Assembly: GCA_018883665.1 (NCBI GenBank)
Contig: JAHLFU010000274.1
Location: forward strand, 1 to 8,074
Source: Paraprevotella stercoravium
Lineage (GTDB): Bacteria; Bacteroidota; Bacteroidia; Bacteroidales; Bacteroidaceae
Direction of reading: 5' to 3'
Length of the DNA: 8,074 nt
Below, piece by piece: positions 1-6,466 of the stretch. Under the pieces are notes generated by a model. That model did no database searches, had not been told where the DNA came from, and saw only the letters and a list, made by a program, of their open reading frames with translations. Each line of letters opens with the position of its first letter. The first letter of the stretch is position 1. A program made the position numbers and the translations under genes.

Positions 1-1
1 G

Positions 2-385
2 GAAGGCGGAATGGTGGAAATCACCGCCAGCTATCCTTCGGGCGTAATAGGCACGACTCTCGAAAACCTGAAGGCAGCAGCAGCAGGAGAAAACGAAGAG
101 TGGAGCCTTGACTATCCGAAATTTGCCGACATCGCAGATGAAGAAGGATTCCCGGCCATCGCCAAAATGTATCGTGAAATTGCCGTAGCTGAAAAGGGCC
201 ACGAAGAAAGATACCTGGCTTTGGCAAAAAATGTAGAAGAAGGAAAGGTATTCAAGAAAGATGACGAAGTAATATGGCAATGCCGTAACTGCGGCTACCT
301 GTTCGTCGGCAAAGAAGCTCCCGAAATCTGCCCGGCATGTTTGCATCCGCAGGCTTACTTTGAAGTAAAGAAAAATAATTATTGA
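2..385 (+). CDS. rbr: Rubrerythrin, C-terminal part (5' end outside window)
   Basis: Rubrerythrins are cytoplasmic non-haem diiron proteins that reduce hydrogen peroxide in anaerobes, taking electrons through a C-terminal rubredoxin-like domain. The reading frame is open to the left edge (Glu-Gly-Gly precede the first Met), so the Met at 11 is internal and about one third of the roughly 190-residue protein is missing. Numbering from that Met, the second half of the four-helix bundle shows GENEEW (Glu27 and Glu30) and EKGHE (Glu61, His64), the expected metal-ligand spacing. The rubredoxin-like tail has CxxCG (Cys91, Cys94) and CPAC (Cys107, Cys110), the four iron ligands. The stop is followed 13 nt later by a hairpin, so this gene ends its transcription unit. 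The family call is near certain. The function as a peroxidase is known for the family, not shown here. Confidence 0.95.
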   Translation, partial: EGGMVEITASYPSGVIGTTLENLKAAAAGENEEWSLDYPKFADIADEEGFPAIAKMYREIAVAEKGHEERYLALAKNVEEGKVFKKDDEVIWQCRNCGYLFVGKEAPEICPACLHPQAYFEVKKNNY

Positions 386-398
386 TTTTTCAACATAT

Positions 399-452
399 AA
401 ACAAGAGGATGGGAATTCGATTTTCAGAATTGAGGGCTCCATCCTCTTGTTT
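399..452 (+). terminator. Hairpin terminator after rubrerythrin
   Basis: There is a perfect 14-bp inverted repeat: aaacaagaggatgg at 399-412 and its complement at 439-452. A second short stem (aattc 414-418 with gaatt 427-431) lies inside the loop. The 3' arm ends in ttgttt but no long T run follows, so intrinsic termination may be imperfect, or the stem may mainly protect the mRNA end. Confidence 0.7.
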
Positions 453-479
453 AATCCTGCAAAATACCTAATTCAAGGT

Positions 480-511
480 ATTGCCTTCTTTGAAAGAAGT
501 TCTCAATTTTG
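480..511 (+). promoter_or_regulatory. Possible eno promoter (Bacteroidetes type)
   Basis: The element at 504-511 (caattttg) matches the -7 consensus TAnnTTTG except for its first base. The element at 480-483 (attg) matches three of four bases of the -33 TTTG box, and the spacer is 20 bp, within the usual range. Both boxes are imperfect, so this is a tentative call. It would give a 5' leader of roughly 30-35 nt before the eno ATG at 551. Confidence 0.35.
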
Positions 512-550
512 TAGCTGGAATATTGTATAATCTCAAAAACATAAAGCATC

Positions 551-1831
551 ATGAAAATCAAAGCTATTGTCGGAAGAGAAATTCTTGACTCACGCGGTAA
601 CCCTACCGTAGAAGTGGAAGTAAAACTGGAATCAGGCGTTATCGGACGCGCTTCTGTTCCTTCCGGTGCATCCACCGGCGAAAATGAAGCATTAGAGCTA
701 AGAGATAACGACCCTAAACGGTATGGAGGAAAAGGCGTGCTGAAAGCTGTCGAAAATATAAACAGAATCATTGCCCCGGCATTGGCCGGATGGTCATCGC
801 TCGAACAGCGCGCCATCGACAAGAAAATGCTGGAACTTGACGGCACAAAGACCAAATCGAATCTGGGAGCCAATGCCATCCTCGGCGTGTCGCTGGCTGT
901 AGCTAAAGCAGCGGCAAATTATCTGAACATCCCGCTTTACCGTTATATCGGCGGTGTAAACACATACGTGATGCCTGTCCCGATGATGAACATCATCAAT
1001 GGCGGCTCACACAGCGATGCTCCCATTGCTTTCCAGGAGTTCATGATTCGCCCGGTGGGCGCCTCTTCATTCCGCGAAGGCCTCCGAATGGGTGCAGAAG
1101 TATTCCACGCACTGAAAAAAGTGCTCCATAACCGCGGACTAAGCACGGCCGTAGGCGATGAAGGCGGATTTGCTCCTTCGCTGGCAGGCACAGAAGACGC
1201 TTTGGAATCCATCATCACAGCCATCAAAACAGCAGGCTATGAACCGGGAAAGGATATCATGATCGGCATGGACTGCGCTTCTTCTGAATTCTACAAAGAC
1301 GGAATCTATGACTATACCGTATTTGAAGGCGAACACGGAAAGAAACGCACTTCTGACGAACAGATAGCTTATCTGGAAGAACTTATCAACAAATATCCTA
1401 TTGATTCGATCGAAGACGGAATGAGCGAAAACGACTGGGAAGGCTGGAAGAAACTGACTGCACGCATCGGAAACCGTTGCCAGCTGGTAGGTGACGACCT
1501 GTTTGTGACAAATGTAGAATTCCTGTCGAAAGGCATTGCCATGGGATGCGCCAACTCCATTCTGATAAAAGTAAATCAGATAGGCTCATTAAGTGAAACA
1601 CTCGACGCTATTGAAATGGCTCACCGCCACGGATACACTACCGTCACTTCTCATCGTTCAGGCGAAACGGAAGATGCAACCATTGCTGACATTGCCGTAG
1701 CTACCAACAGCGGACAGATCAAGACCGGCTCATTAAGCCGTTCAGACCGTATGGCTAAATACAACCAGCTGCTCCGCATCGAAGAAGAGCTGGGCGATCT
1801 GGCCGTTTATGGGTATAAACGCATCAAATAA
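551..1831 (+). CDS. eno: Enolase (phosphopyruvate hydratase)
   Basis: Enolase interconverts 2-phosphoglycerate and phosphoenolpyruvate in glycolysis and gluconeogenesis. It is cytoplasmic and needs Mg2+. The protein has 426 residues, the normal bacterial length. Visible landmarks are the mobile SGAST loop (38-42), NIINGGSH with the substrate-loop His154, FQEFM with Glu163, DEGG with Glu204, the Mg2+ ligands Asp241, Glu288 (SIEDG) and an Asp in GDDLF (315-316), the enolase signature ILIKVNQIG with catalytic base Lys340, SHRSGE (368-372) and KTGSLSRSDR (391-400) followed by KYNQLLRIE. All catalytic positions are intact. The start at 551 gives the expected N-terminus (MKIKAIVGREILDSRG). There is no Shine-Dalgarno sequence, only an A-rich stretch, as is usual in Bacteroidetes. 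Terminators on both sides make it a single-gene unit. Confidence 0.99.
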   Translation: MKIKAIVGREILDSRGNPTVEVEVKLESGVIGRASVPSGASTGENEALELRDNDPKRYGGKGVLKAVENINRIIAPALAGWSSLEQRAIDKKMLELDGTKTKSNLGANAILGVSLAVAKAAANYLNIPLYRYIGGVNTYVMPVPMMNIINGGSHSDAPIAFQEFMIRPVGASSFREGLRMGAEVFHALKKVLHNRGLSTAVGDEGGFAPSLAGTEDALESIITAIKTAGYEPGKDIMIGMDCASSEFYKDGIYDYTVFEGEHGKKRTSDEQIAYLEELINKYPIDSIEDGMSENDWEGWKKLTARIGNRCQLVGDDLFVTNVEFLSKGIAMGCANSILIKVNQIGSLSETLDAIEMAHRHGYTTVTSHRSGETEDATIADIAVATNSGQIKTGSLSRSDRMAKYNQLLRIEEELGDLAVYGYKRIK

Positions 1832-1849
1832 TCTTTAGCTAAATACTTT

Positions 1850-1901
1850 AATCCGCAGATTCCACTGATTCATAAATCGATGGAATCTGCGATTATTTTT
1901 T
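1850..1901 (+). terminator. Rho-independent terminator of eno, nested stem
   Basis: The arms cgcagattcca (1854-1864) and tggaatctgcg (1881-1891) pair perfectly over 11 bp. After a two-base internal loop, the stem continues with gatt (1867-1870) pairing aatc (1875-1878) around a cata tetraloop. A T-rich run follows at 1893-1901. The structure lies between the eno stop (1831) and the stop of the convergent gene (1911). From the minus strand the following U tract is weak, so it mainly serves eno and only possibly both genes. Confidence 0.85.
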
Positions 1902-1910
1902 ATATCAGCT

Positions 1911-2690
1911 TCAATAAGAAACACTCACCGGGATTCCAGCTTTCTTCACCAACGCAGCGATCCGGTCAAGTTCCTCATGCGAAGCTTTCATCAAGAAATG
2001 GTCGGGCGTTTCGCGATCAATGGTATAAATCATCACCTGACGGGGAGAAACCTCCTTCATCACTTCCAACCAAGGCAATACATACTTGTCAGAAGTATTA
2101 TCCACATCTTCTCCTCCATCCGTTTTTCCCTTCATAAACATAGTCTGGATTATGAGATTTCCTTTAAATGCTTTCAACCCCTCGATAATTTCATCCAAAT
2201 CATAATGCCCGACAGGACGGTCAACTTTCCGAATATAGTCAATATCCACCGTATCCAGTTTCAATATATTATTGTCCACCTTATTCAACGCCGCAAACAC
2301 TTCGGGCTTGCGGATAAAAGTAGAATTGCTTAAAACACTCACTTTCGCATCTGGAAAATATTTATCTCGCAAGGCTAACGTATCATCGATAATCTCTGGA
2401 AAATAAGGATTGGCCGTAGGCTCTCCGTTACCGGCAAAAGTCAGCACATCAGGAAATGGACCGTTTGCCTTCATTTCAATAAGCCGCTCCTCAAGTGATT
2501 CACGCACTGCCTCACGCGTCTGAACCTTCAATTTAGGACGATGCTGGCCGTTATACCCGCATTCACAATAGATACAATCGAAAGTACACACTTTACCGTC
2601 AGCAGGAAGCAGGTTGATACCTAACGATACTCCCAAGCGCCGGCTATGAACAGGACCGAATATAGGAGCTGAATAAATGACTGTAGACAT
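1911..2690 (-). CDS. Radical SAM protein, COG0731 (TYW1/Taw1-like) type
   Basis: The product has 259 residues. The N-terminus carries FGPVHSRRLG (11-20) and a radical SAM cluster motif CxxxCxxC (Cys35, Cys39, Cys42, with a further Cys at 44), which binds a [4Fe-4S] cluster and S-adenosylmethionine. FAGNGEPT (85-92) is the SAM-binding GGEP-like motif. The FGPVxSRRLG lead-in and GNGEPT are typical of the COG0731 family, whose characterised archaeal and eukaryotic relatives (Taw1/TYW1) build the tricyclic wyosine base on tRNA-Phe. Bacteria are not known to make wyosine, so the substrate here is unknown. The cysteines for a second N-terminal cluster, as in Taw1, are absent. The gene lies 69 bp downstream of the co-oriented gene at 2760-4805 but has its own -7-like box. 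The family call is strong; the function is not assigned. Confidence 0.9.
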   Translation of the reverse strand: MSTVIYSAPIFGPVHSRRLGVSLGINLLPADGKVCTFDCIYCECGYNGQHRPKLKVQTREAVRESLEERLIEMKANGPFPDVLTFAGNGEPTANPYFPEIIDDTLALRDKYFPDAKVSVLSNSTFIRKPEVFAALNKVDNNILKLDTVDIDYIRKVDRPVGHYDLDEIIEGLKAFKGNLIIQTMFMKGKTDGGEDVDNTSDKYVLPWLEVMKEVSPRQVMIYTIDRETPDHFLMKASHEELDRIAALVKKAGIPVSVSY

Positions 2691-2712
2691 AACTGTATTT
2701 TTTTATTGATTA

Positions 2713-2720
2713 CAAAAATA
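2713..2720 (-). promoter_or_regulatory. -7 box upstream of the radical SAM gene
   Basis: Read on the minus strand this is tatttttg, a full match to TAnnTTTG, 22 nt before the start codon at 2690. No good TTTG is seen about 20 bp further upstream. The gene may therefore have a weak promoter of its own or be partly served by read-through from the gene ending at 2760. Confidence 0.4.
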
Positions 2721-2759
2721 ACAAATTATTCAATCCCGTACGCATAATACCTTTGCTCT

Positions 2760-4805
2760 TCACCATTTTATTCGCAATTGCAATTGCAGGTCAAATTTAT
2801 TGTTGCCTTGTATCTTTTCCATACCCGAACCAATCGAGCTGCGGTCGCCATAATGTGTCCATCCCCATTTCGCTTGAATTGTCAACAGTTTTTTCCACCG
2901 CCAGTTCATATTTAATGCCAGCCTGGTTCCTTTTCCATAGAACGATATCATTGAAAAAGCATAAAGCAGTCCTGGTTCATAAAGATAGATGCGCGAAGCA
3001 TAATCATCCGTAAAAAAACAAGAAGCCGAAACGGAGCCTCGCAAAGGAAACTTTTCAGTTCCCAACTTAAATGTTGCACTCCCCGCATACCCGTTAGAAG
3101 GCCGCTGTTTCCAATACGATGAACGGACATATTCTGCCACACCTTTCATATGCATCCAGTCCGTACATTGATATGAAACCTGCCCATGAAAACGCTGCCG
3201 GATATTCGGCAAAATATATTTCTCCTCTTCTTTCCATATAAAGTTTTTCGCCTTGTTTTTGCAGCTATACTTTATCAACATATTCAGTGAATTTGAATGT
3301 GAATAACTTAACTGAAAAACACCTTCCAATCCTATTGTTTTCCGTCTGTCCACCTGATACCGATACCACGGAAAGTAAAAGAAATCTACGTATGAAACCA
3401 ATTTGCATTTAGACAATGCATTTGTTTCCAGTCCTATATAGAACCCAAGTTCATTTTGAGTCTTGGTATTTTCACCGAAACCGTTCGCATAAAGACTTTG
3501 ATAACGCTTGTCATAATATCTGTTCATAAATATGAATGTAGTATTAACAGACGGTGAATAACTCAATGTATGAAGCATGGCCAAAGCTCCCGACTTGTCA
3601 AAAGCCAGCTCGCCAGACAAAATCAGTTTTTGAAGAAAAAATTTATAATTTGCCCCGATATTGAAAAAACATTGCCCCCTCGGATAATACCGATTATACA
3701 AACGAGGGGCAGGATTCAACAGCTTGTTGAAAACATTATAAACAGCAGTTAATCCATATTCCATATATTTACCATTATAAGATAAATTACAACCAATCAA
3801 GTGATTATTGACTGTATTTTTCTTTTCCATATCTTTCTTCAAACGATGATATCCATCCGTTTTCATCGTTCTTATAAACATGTCCTCCACACGTGCATCC
3901 TGCATGCGGAAAGAATAGAAAACCGATCCTGTCCACCTTCTTGCCAGCTCCACAGTTATTCCAGCTCCCTGAAGGTAGTCCGACTCATTGGTAGAAGCAT
4001 ATTTCATAAGCCCTCTTCCGACACGGTTCATGCTTCCCAAAGAAGATGACTTCCCCATATTGAATCCCATGTTCATTACAAGCCCGTATCCGAAACTTGC
4101 CCGGTAGTTTCCAAGAACCAATGCCTTGATCTTTCCAAAGTTGTTAAGAAACAGACTGGCCGAATAAAAATCATATCCCTTCCGGTTATACAAAGCAAAG
4201 AACGGTTCGCCCGCATCTTTTTCAGCAGCAAATCCAAAGAATATCCGATCTTTATATTGAAACTTGTACCGCACATTATGATAAAACGGATCACCTATAT
4301 ATTTTTTGTCAGGATTTTCAGAAAGCGTTTTTTCTGAATACTCAGCGTAACCAGCTTTCTTATTCACAGGGAAGTCAACACGAGCCATCAGTTCCTGCTT
4401 GCCATATTTCCATATTTTCCGGAATCCCATATCCTTTCTGTCATCTTCTGCAGGCCCTATATATATAAAATCTTCAAGAAACCGCCTCGTCTGCACATCC
4501 ATTCCCTCTACACCGAGAAGTTCATTCTTTGTCAGCATCGGACCATACTTATACAGATAATACAAAATATTTTCAATCATCTTATCAGAAAGAAAAGGCA
4601 ACTGCTCTAACTGCTCTTTTGTGATGGTGTTGATATTGAAAGGATGCTCCGCAAGTTCGCTGAGCTCTTCATACTGCTTCTGCATAAGCGACACGCCTTC
4701 GTCAGTATCCGTATGCTCCCACCATTCCATCCATTCAGATTGTGCACAGAGATTTGAACAGATGCAACAACTTAATATACAGACCAAATAAAACTTTTTC
4801 AACAT
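2760..4805 (-). CDS. Secreted helix-hairpin-helix protein with probable outer-membrane beta-barrel
   Basis: The product has 681 residues from the chosen start. Residues 1-21 form a signal peptide (MLKKFYLVCILSCC, then a cut near LCA|Q), unusually rich in Cys. An acidic Trp-rich segment (WMEWWEHTDTDEG) follows. A helix-hairpin-helix-like region of the ComEA type spans about residues 55-115 (FNINTITKEQLEQLPFL, then KNELLGVEGMD). The rest, about 125-681, is rich in alternating aromatic and polar strands with short turns and ends in FDLQLQLRIKW, a terminal aromatic strand like a beta-barrel assembly signal. I infer an outer-membrane barrel with a periplasmic N-terminus. The function is not known; HhH modules bind DNA in ComEA but can also be structural. 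An in-frame Met at 4853 is rejected as start because it lies inside the promoter and the signal peptide begins at 4805. Confidence 0.8.
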   Translation of the reverse strand: MLKKFYLVCILSCCICSNLCAQSEWMEWWEHTDTDEGVSLMQKQYEELSELAEHPFNINTITKEQLEQLPFLSDKMIENILYYLYKYGPMLTKNELLGVEGMDVQTRRFLEDFIYIGPAEDDRKDMGFRKIWKYGKQELMARVDFPVNKKAGYAEYSEKTLSENPDKKYIGDPFYHNVRYKFQYKDRIFFGFAAEKDAGEPFFALYNRKGYDFYSASLFLNNFGKIKALVLGNYRASFGYGLVMNMGFNMGKSSSLGSMNRVGRGLMKYASTNESDYLQGAGITVELARRWTGSVFYSFRMQDARVEDMFIRTMKTDGYHRLKKDMEKKNTVNNHLIGCNLSYNGKYMEYGLTAVYNVFNKLLNPAPRLYNRYYPRGQCFFNIGANYKFFLQKLILSGELAFDKSGALAMLHTLSYSPSVNTTFIFMNRYYDKRYQSLYANGFGENTKTQNELGFYIGLETNALSKCKLVSYVDFFYFPWYRYQVDRRKTIGLEGVFQLSYSHSNSLNMLIKYSCKNKAKNFIWKEEEKYILPNIRQRFHGQVSYQCTDWMHMKGVAEYVRSSYWKQRPSNGYAGSATFKLGTEKFPLRGSVSASCFFTDDYASRIYLYEPGLLYAFSMISFYGKGTRLALNMNWRWKKLLTIQAKWGWTHYGDRSSIGSGMEKIQGNNKFDLQLQLRIKW

Positions 4806-4830
4806 AGAAATAAACAGGGTTAACAACTCA

Positions 4831-4862
4831 CATAAATACGTTAATAACGGCATAAAATCAAA
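4831..4862 (-). promoter_or_regulatory. Promoter of the HhH/barrel gene
   Basis: On the minus strand, TTTG (4859-4862) is followed by a 20-bp spacer and tatttatg (4831-4838), which matches seven of eight positions of TAnnTTTG. Transcription should begin near 4824, leaving about 20 nt before the ATG at 4805. This promoter overlaps the alternative upstream start codon at 4853 and so decides the gene start. Confidence 0.6.
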
Positions 4863-4872
4863 TTATTATTTT

Positions 4873-4880
4873 TATTTTTG
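4873..4880 (+). promoter_or_regulatory. -7 box of the DUF4294 gene, almost touching the start codon
   Basis: The sequence tatttttg matches TAnnTTTG exactly, and the ATG at 4886 begins only 5 nt after it. With the usual distance from -7 box to start point, the transcript would begin at or within a base or two of the ATG. No TTTG is present 19-21 bp upstream, so the -33 element is poor or absent. Confidence 0.5.
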
Positions 4881-4885
4881 CCAAT

Positions 4886-5488
4886 ATGAAACGATGGCTA
4901 TACATATTATTTTTTCTGCCGTTCGCTTTGGCATTCAAAGCTTACGGACAAGAACAGCTTCACACCGAAATCAAAGGGTATAAAGTCCCTGCCATCATAT
5001 ACAACGGTGACACTATACCTCATATAACGCTCAGACTTATCTACGTTTACCCTGAACTGAAATTCAAGAACAAACGTCAGGAAAGATATTATTACAAACT
5101 GGTGAGAGATGTGAAGAAGACACTCCCTCTTGCCAAGGAAGTGCGGAATGCCGTCATAGAAACATACGAATACCTGGAAACTCTTCCCGATGAAGAGGCC
5201 AAACAGAAACACATCAAAGCTGTTGAAAAAGGCTTGAAAAAGCAATACACACCAAGAATGAAAAAATTAACATTCTCGCAAGGCAAGCTGTTGATAAAAC
5301 TGGTTGACCGGGAATGCAACCAATCTTCGTTCCAACTGGTGCGTGCCTTCATGGGGCCCTTCAAGGCCGGATTCTACCAGACTTTCGCTGCTCTGTTTGG
5401 AGCAAGCCTGAAAAAGGAATATCGTCCGGATGATGAAGACAAAATGATTGAAAGAGTCGCTACTCTTGTAGAAAACGGCCAACTGTAA
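4886..5488 (+). CDS. Exported DUF4294-family protein
   Basis: The product has 200 residues. Residues 1-21 are a clear signal peptide (MKRWLYILFFLPFALA, cut near AYG|Q), so the mature protein is probably periplasmic. The rest matches the DUF4294 pattern of Bacteroidetes: NGDTIPHITL (40-49), VYPELKFKNKRQER (54-67), YYKLVRDVKKTLPLAKE (69-85), a charged helical segment around 95-120, KKLTFSQGKLLIKLVDRE (126-143) and a final helical part with GPFKAGFYQTFAALFG (157-172). No catalytic motif is evident and the family has no known role that I can name. It is divergent from the HhH/barrel gene, which is also an envelope protein, but nothing in the sequence links them functionally. There is no upstream in-frame start, so 4886 is the only start that keeps the signal peptide. 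Confidence 0.88.
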   Translation: MKRWLYILFFLPFALAFKAYGQEQLHTEIKGYKVPAIIYNGDTIPHITLRLIYVYPELKFKNKRQERYYYKLVRDVKKTLPLAKEVRNAVIETYEYLETLPDEEAKQKHIKAVEKGLKKQYTPRMKKLTFSQGKLLIKLVDRECNQSSFQLVRAFMGPFKAGFYQTFAALFGASLKKEYRPDDEDKMIERVATLVENGQL

Positions 5489-5519
5489 CTATTGTCGTTC
5501 AAATAATTAACATGTTATA

Positions 5520-5543
5520 AACCGACTAATAAACATAGCGGTT
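5520..5543. terminator. Weak hairpin between convergent genes
   Basis: aaccg (5520-5524) pairs with cggtt (5539-5543), and after one bulged base cta (5526-5528) pairs with tag (5536-5538) around a 7-nt loop. It lies between the DUF4294 stop and the methyltransferase stop and overlaps the latter. No T run follows on either strand, so the terminator role is only suggested by position. Confidence 0.3.
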
Positions 5544-6093
5544 AATATCCGAAAAATTCCTTCATTTTATACGCAAACTCCCATAAAACGATACCTGCCG
5601 TAACAGAAACATTCAGGGAGTGTTTAGTTCCGTATTGCGGAATCTCGATACATCCGTCGCACATATTCACAACTTCCTGCTTTACCCCTTTCACTTCATT
5701 TCCCAATACAACGGCATATTTCTTCCCTGGCTCAAGCTGAAATTTGTCGAGCATGGTGCTGCCTTCACACTGCTCAACAGCCAACACCGTATATCCCAAC
5801 GCATGAAGTTCATCTACAGCCTCTTGCGTTGTATCAAAATACTTCCATCCAACCGTAAGCTCTGCCCCCAAAGCTGTTTTGTGCATTTCCGGATGAGGAG
5901 GAGTGGCAGTTATTCCGCAAAGACAAATCCGATTGATAAGAAACGCATCCGAAGTACGGAACACGGCTCCGATGTTATGCAAACTTCTAACATCATCAAG
6001 CACCACCTCCAACGGCAACTTGCTGGCTTCCTTAAATTCATCTGCCGTCAGGCGGTTCATTTCCGTAATTTTCAGTTTTCTCATTTCAGACAT
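5542..6093 (-). CDS. SpoU/TrmH-family RNA 2'-O-methyltransferase, short form
   Basis: The product has 183 residues. It shows the three SPOUT-class motifs in order: motif 1 NIGAVFRTSDAF (40-51) with Asn40 and the catalytic-type Arg46, motif 2 VLGNEVKGV (129-137), and motif 3 EIPQYGTKHSLNVSV (150-164) forming the trefoil-knot SAM site. These enzymes methylate ribose 2'-OH groups in tRNA or rRNA. The protein lacks the N-terminal L30e-like substrate domain of RlmB-type members (about 240 residues). It also does not begin like TrmL, so the target nucleotide cannot be named. Met1 at 6093 and Met4 at 6084 are both possible starts; conserved sequence begins at MRKLKITE (Met4). The -7 box sits 26 nt upstream of Met1. 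It is convergent with DUF4294 and appears to be a single-gene unit. Confidence 0.9.
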   Translation of the reverse strand: MSEMRKLKITEMNRLTADEFKEASKLPLEVVLDDVRSLHNIGAVFRTSDAFLINRICLCGITATPPHPEMHKTALGAELTVGWKYFDTTQEAVDELHALGYTVLAVEQCEGSTMLDKFQLEPGKKYAVVLGNEVKGVKQEVVNMCDGCIEIPQYGTKHSLNVSVTAGIVLWEFAYKMKEFFGY

Positions 6094-6119
6094 AGAGTAA
6101 AAGTGTTTTTAGATGTGTA

Positions 6120-6127
6120 CAAAGATA
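6120..6127 (-). promoter_or_regulatory. -7 box of the RNA methyltransferase gene
   Basis: On the minus strand this reads tatctttg, an exact TAnnTTTG match, 26 nt before the ATG at 6093. The expected start point near 6113 leaves a leader of about 20 nt. A clear TTTG at the proper distance is not seen. Confidence 0.55.
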
Positions 6128-6194
6128 CAAACTATATTCATAACCCTGTTGAAAACATGTAAATAGTATGGGAAAAGAAAATGAAAAAAAGTTC

Positions 6195-6244
6195 TTGCAC
6201 ATTTCGCATAAATTCCTATAAATGCCGGAAAGCGAACAATGCAA
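6195..6244. repeat. Imperfect inverted repeat in the 438-bp gap before nadA
   Basis: The arms ttgcacatttcgc (6195-6207) and gcgaacaatgcaa (6232-6244) pair at 10 of 13 positions, with three mismatches in the centre and a 24-nt spacer. It lies in otherwise featureless AT-rich DNA (6128-6323) between the methyltransferase promoter and the -7 box at 6324. It could be an operator or a chance match. Confidence 0.25.
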
Positions 6245-6323
6245 AGAAAGAAACTTATTTTTTGTATCTGCAATTTAAACACATTCTTACCCGATTTCAG
6301 CAAGCGGATAAATGAAAAGTTTT

Positions 6324-6331
6324 TAACTTTG
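6324..6331 (+). promoter_or_regulatory. -7 box upstream of a small ORF and nadA
   Basis: taactttg is an exact TAnnTTTG match, followed by caacaa and then an ATG at 6338. No TTTG lies 19-21 bp upstream (the nearest similar element, tttc at 6295-6298, gives a 25-bp spacer). It may drive the small ORF and, by read-through, nadA, whose own upstream region shows only a 7/8 match (tacatttc, 6495-6502). Confidence 0.4.
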
Positions 6332-6337
6332 CAACAA

Positions 6338-6466
6338 ATGAACAATTTGTTAATAGAACATATAAAAAGAACAATATCAAGGATTAAAGATGTGAATGAA
6401 GCACTCATATCTCGTTTCCTTGCTTTAATAACGGAAAAAGCAAATCAACAGATGTTTTTTTTCTAA
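6338..6466 (+). pseudogene. Small ORF, possible Crp/Fnr-like regulator N-terminal remnant
   Basis: The ORF encodes 42 residues, MNNLLIEHIKRTIS (1-14) then a stretch ending SRFLALITEKANQQMFFF. The pattern, a short helix followed by a hydrophobic 'FLxLxxEK' run and an aromatic 'FFF' at the expected first beta-strand, resembles the start of the cyclic-nucleotide-binding-like domain in Bacteroidetes Crp/Fnr regulators. The ORF stops at once after an eight-T run (6455-6462). The next frame, with one base shifted, gives no Crp-like continuation before nadA, so if the resemblance is real the rest of the gene has been lost. An earlier in-frame ATG at 6239 exists, but it lies upstream of the -7 box. 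Alternatives are a leader peptide or a chance ORF. The resemblance is judged by eye only. Confidence 0.25.

Noticed and set aside
451..879. 142-codon ORF on the minus strand
   Set aside because: It lies mostly antisense inside the eno coding region, has a low-complexity Ser/Phe-rich product and no recognisable motif; it is a shadow of eno.
4806..4853. 16-residue N-terminal extension of the barrel protein
   Set aside because: It overlaps the -33/-7 promoter, and the signal peptide starts at the Met encoded at 4805.
6109..6408. 99-codon minus-strand ORF upstream of the methyltransferase
   Set aside because: The translation is Phe/Ile/Cys-rich as expected from AT-rich non-coding DNA, and it covers the methyltransferase -7 box. 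No family resemblance.
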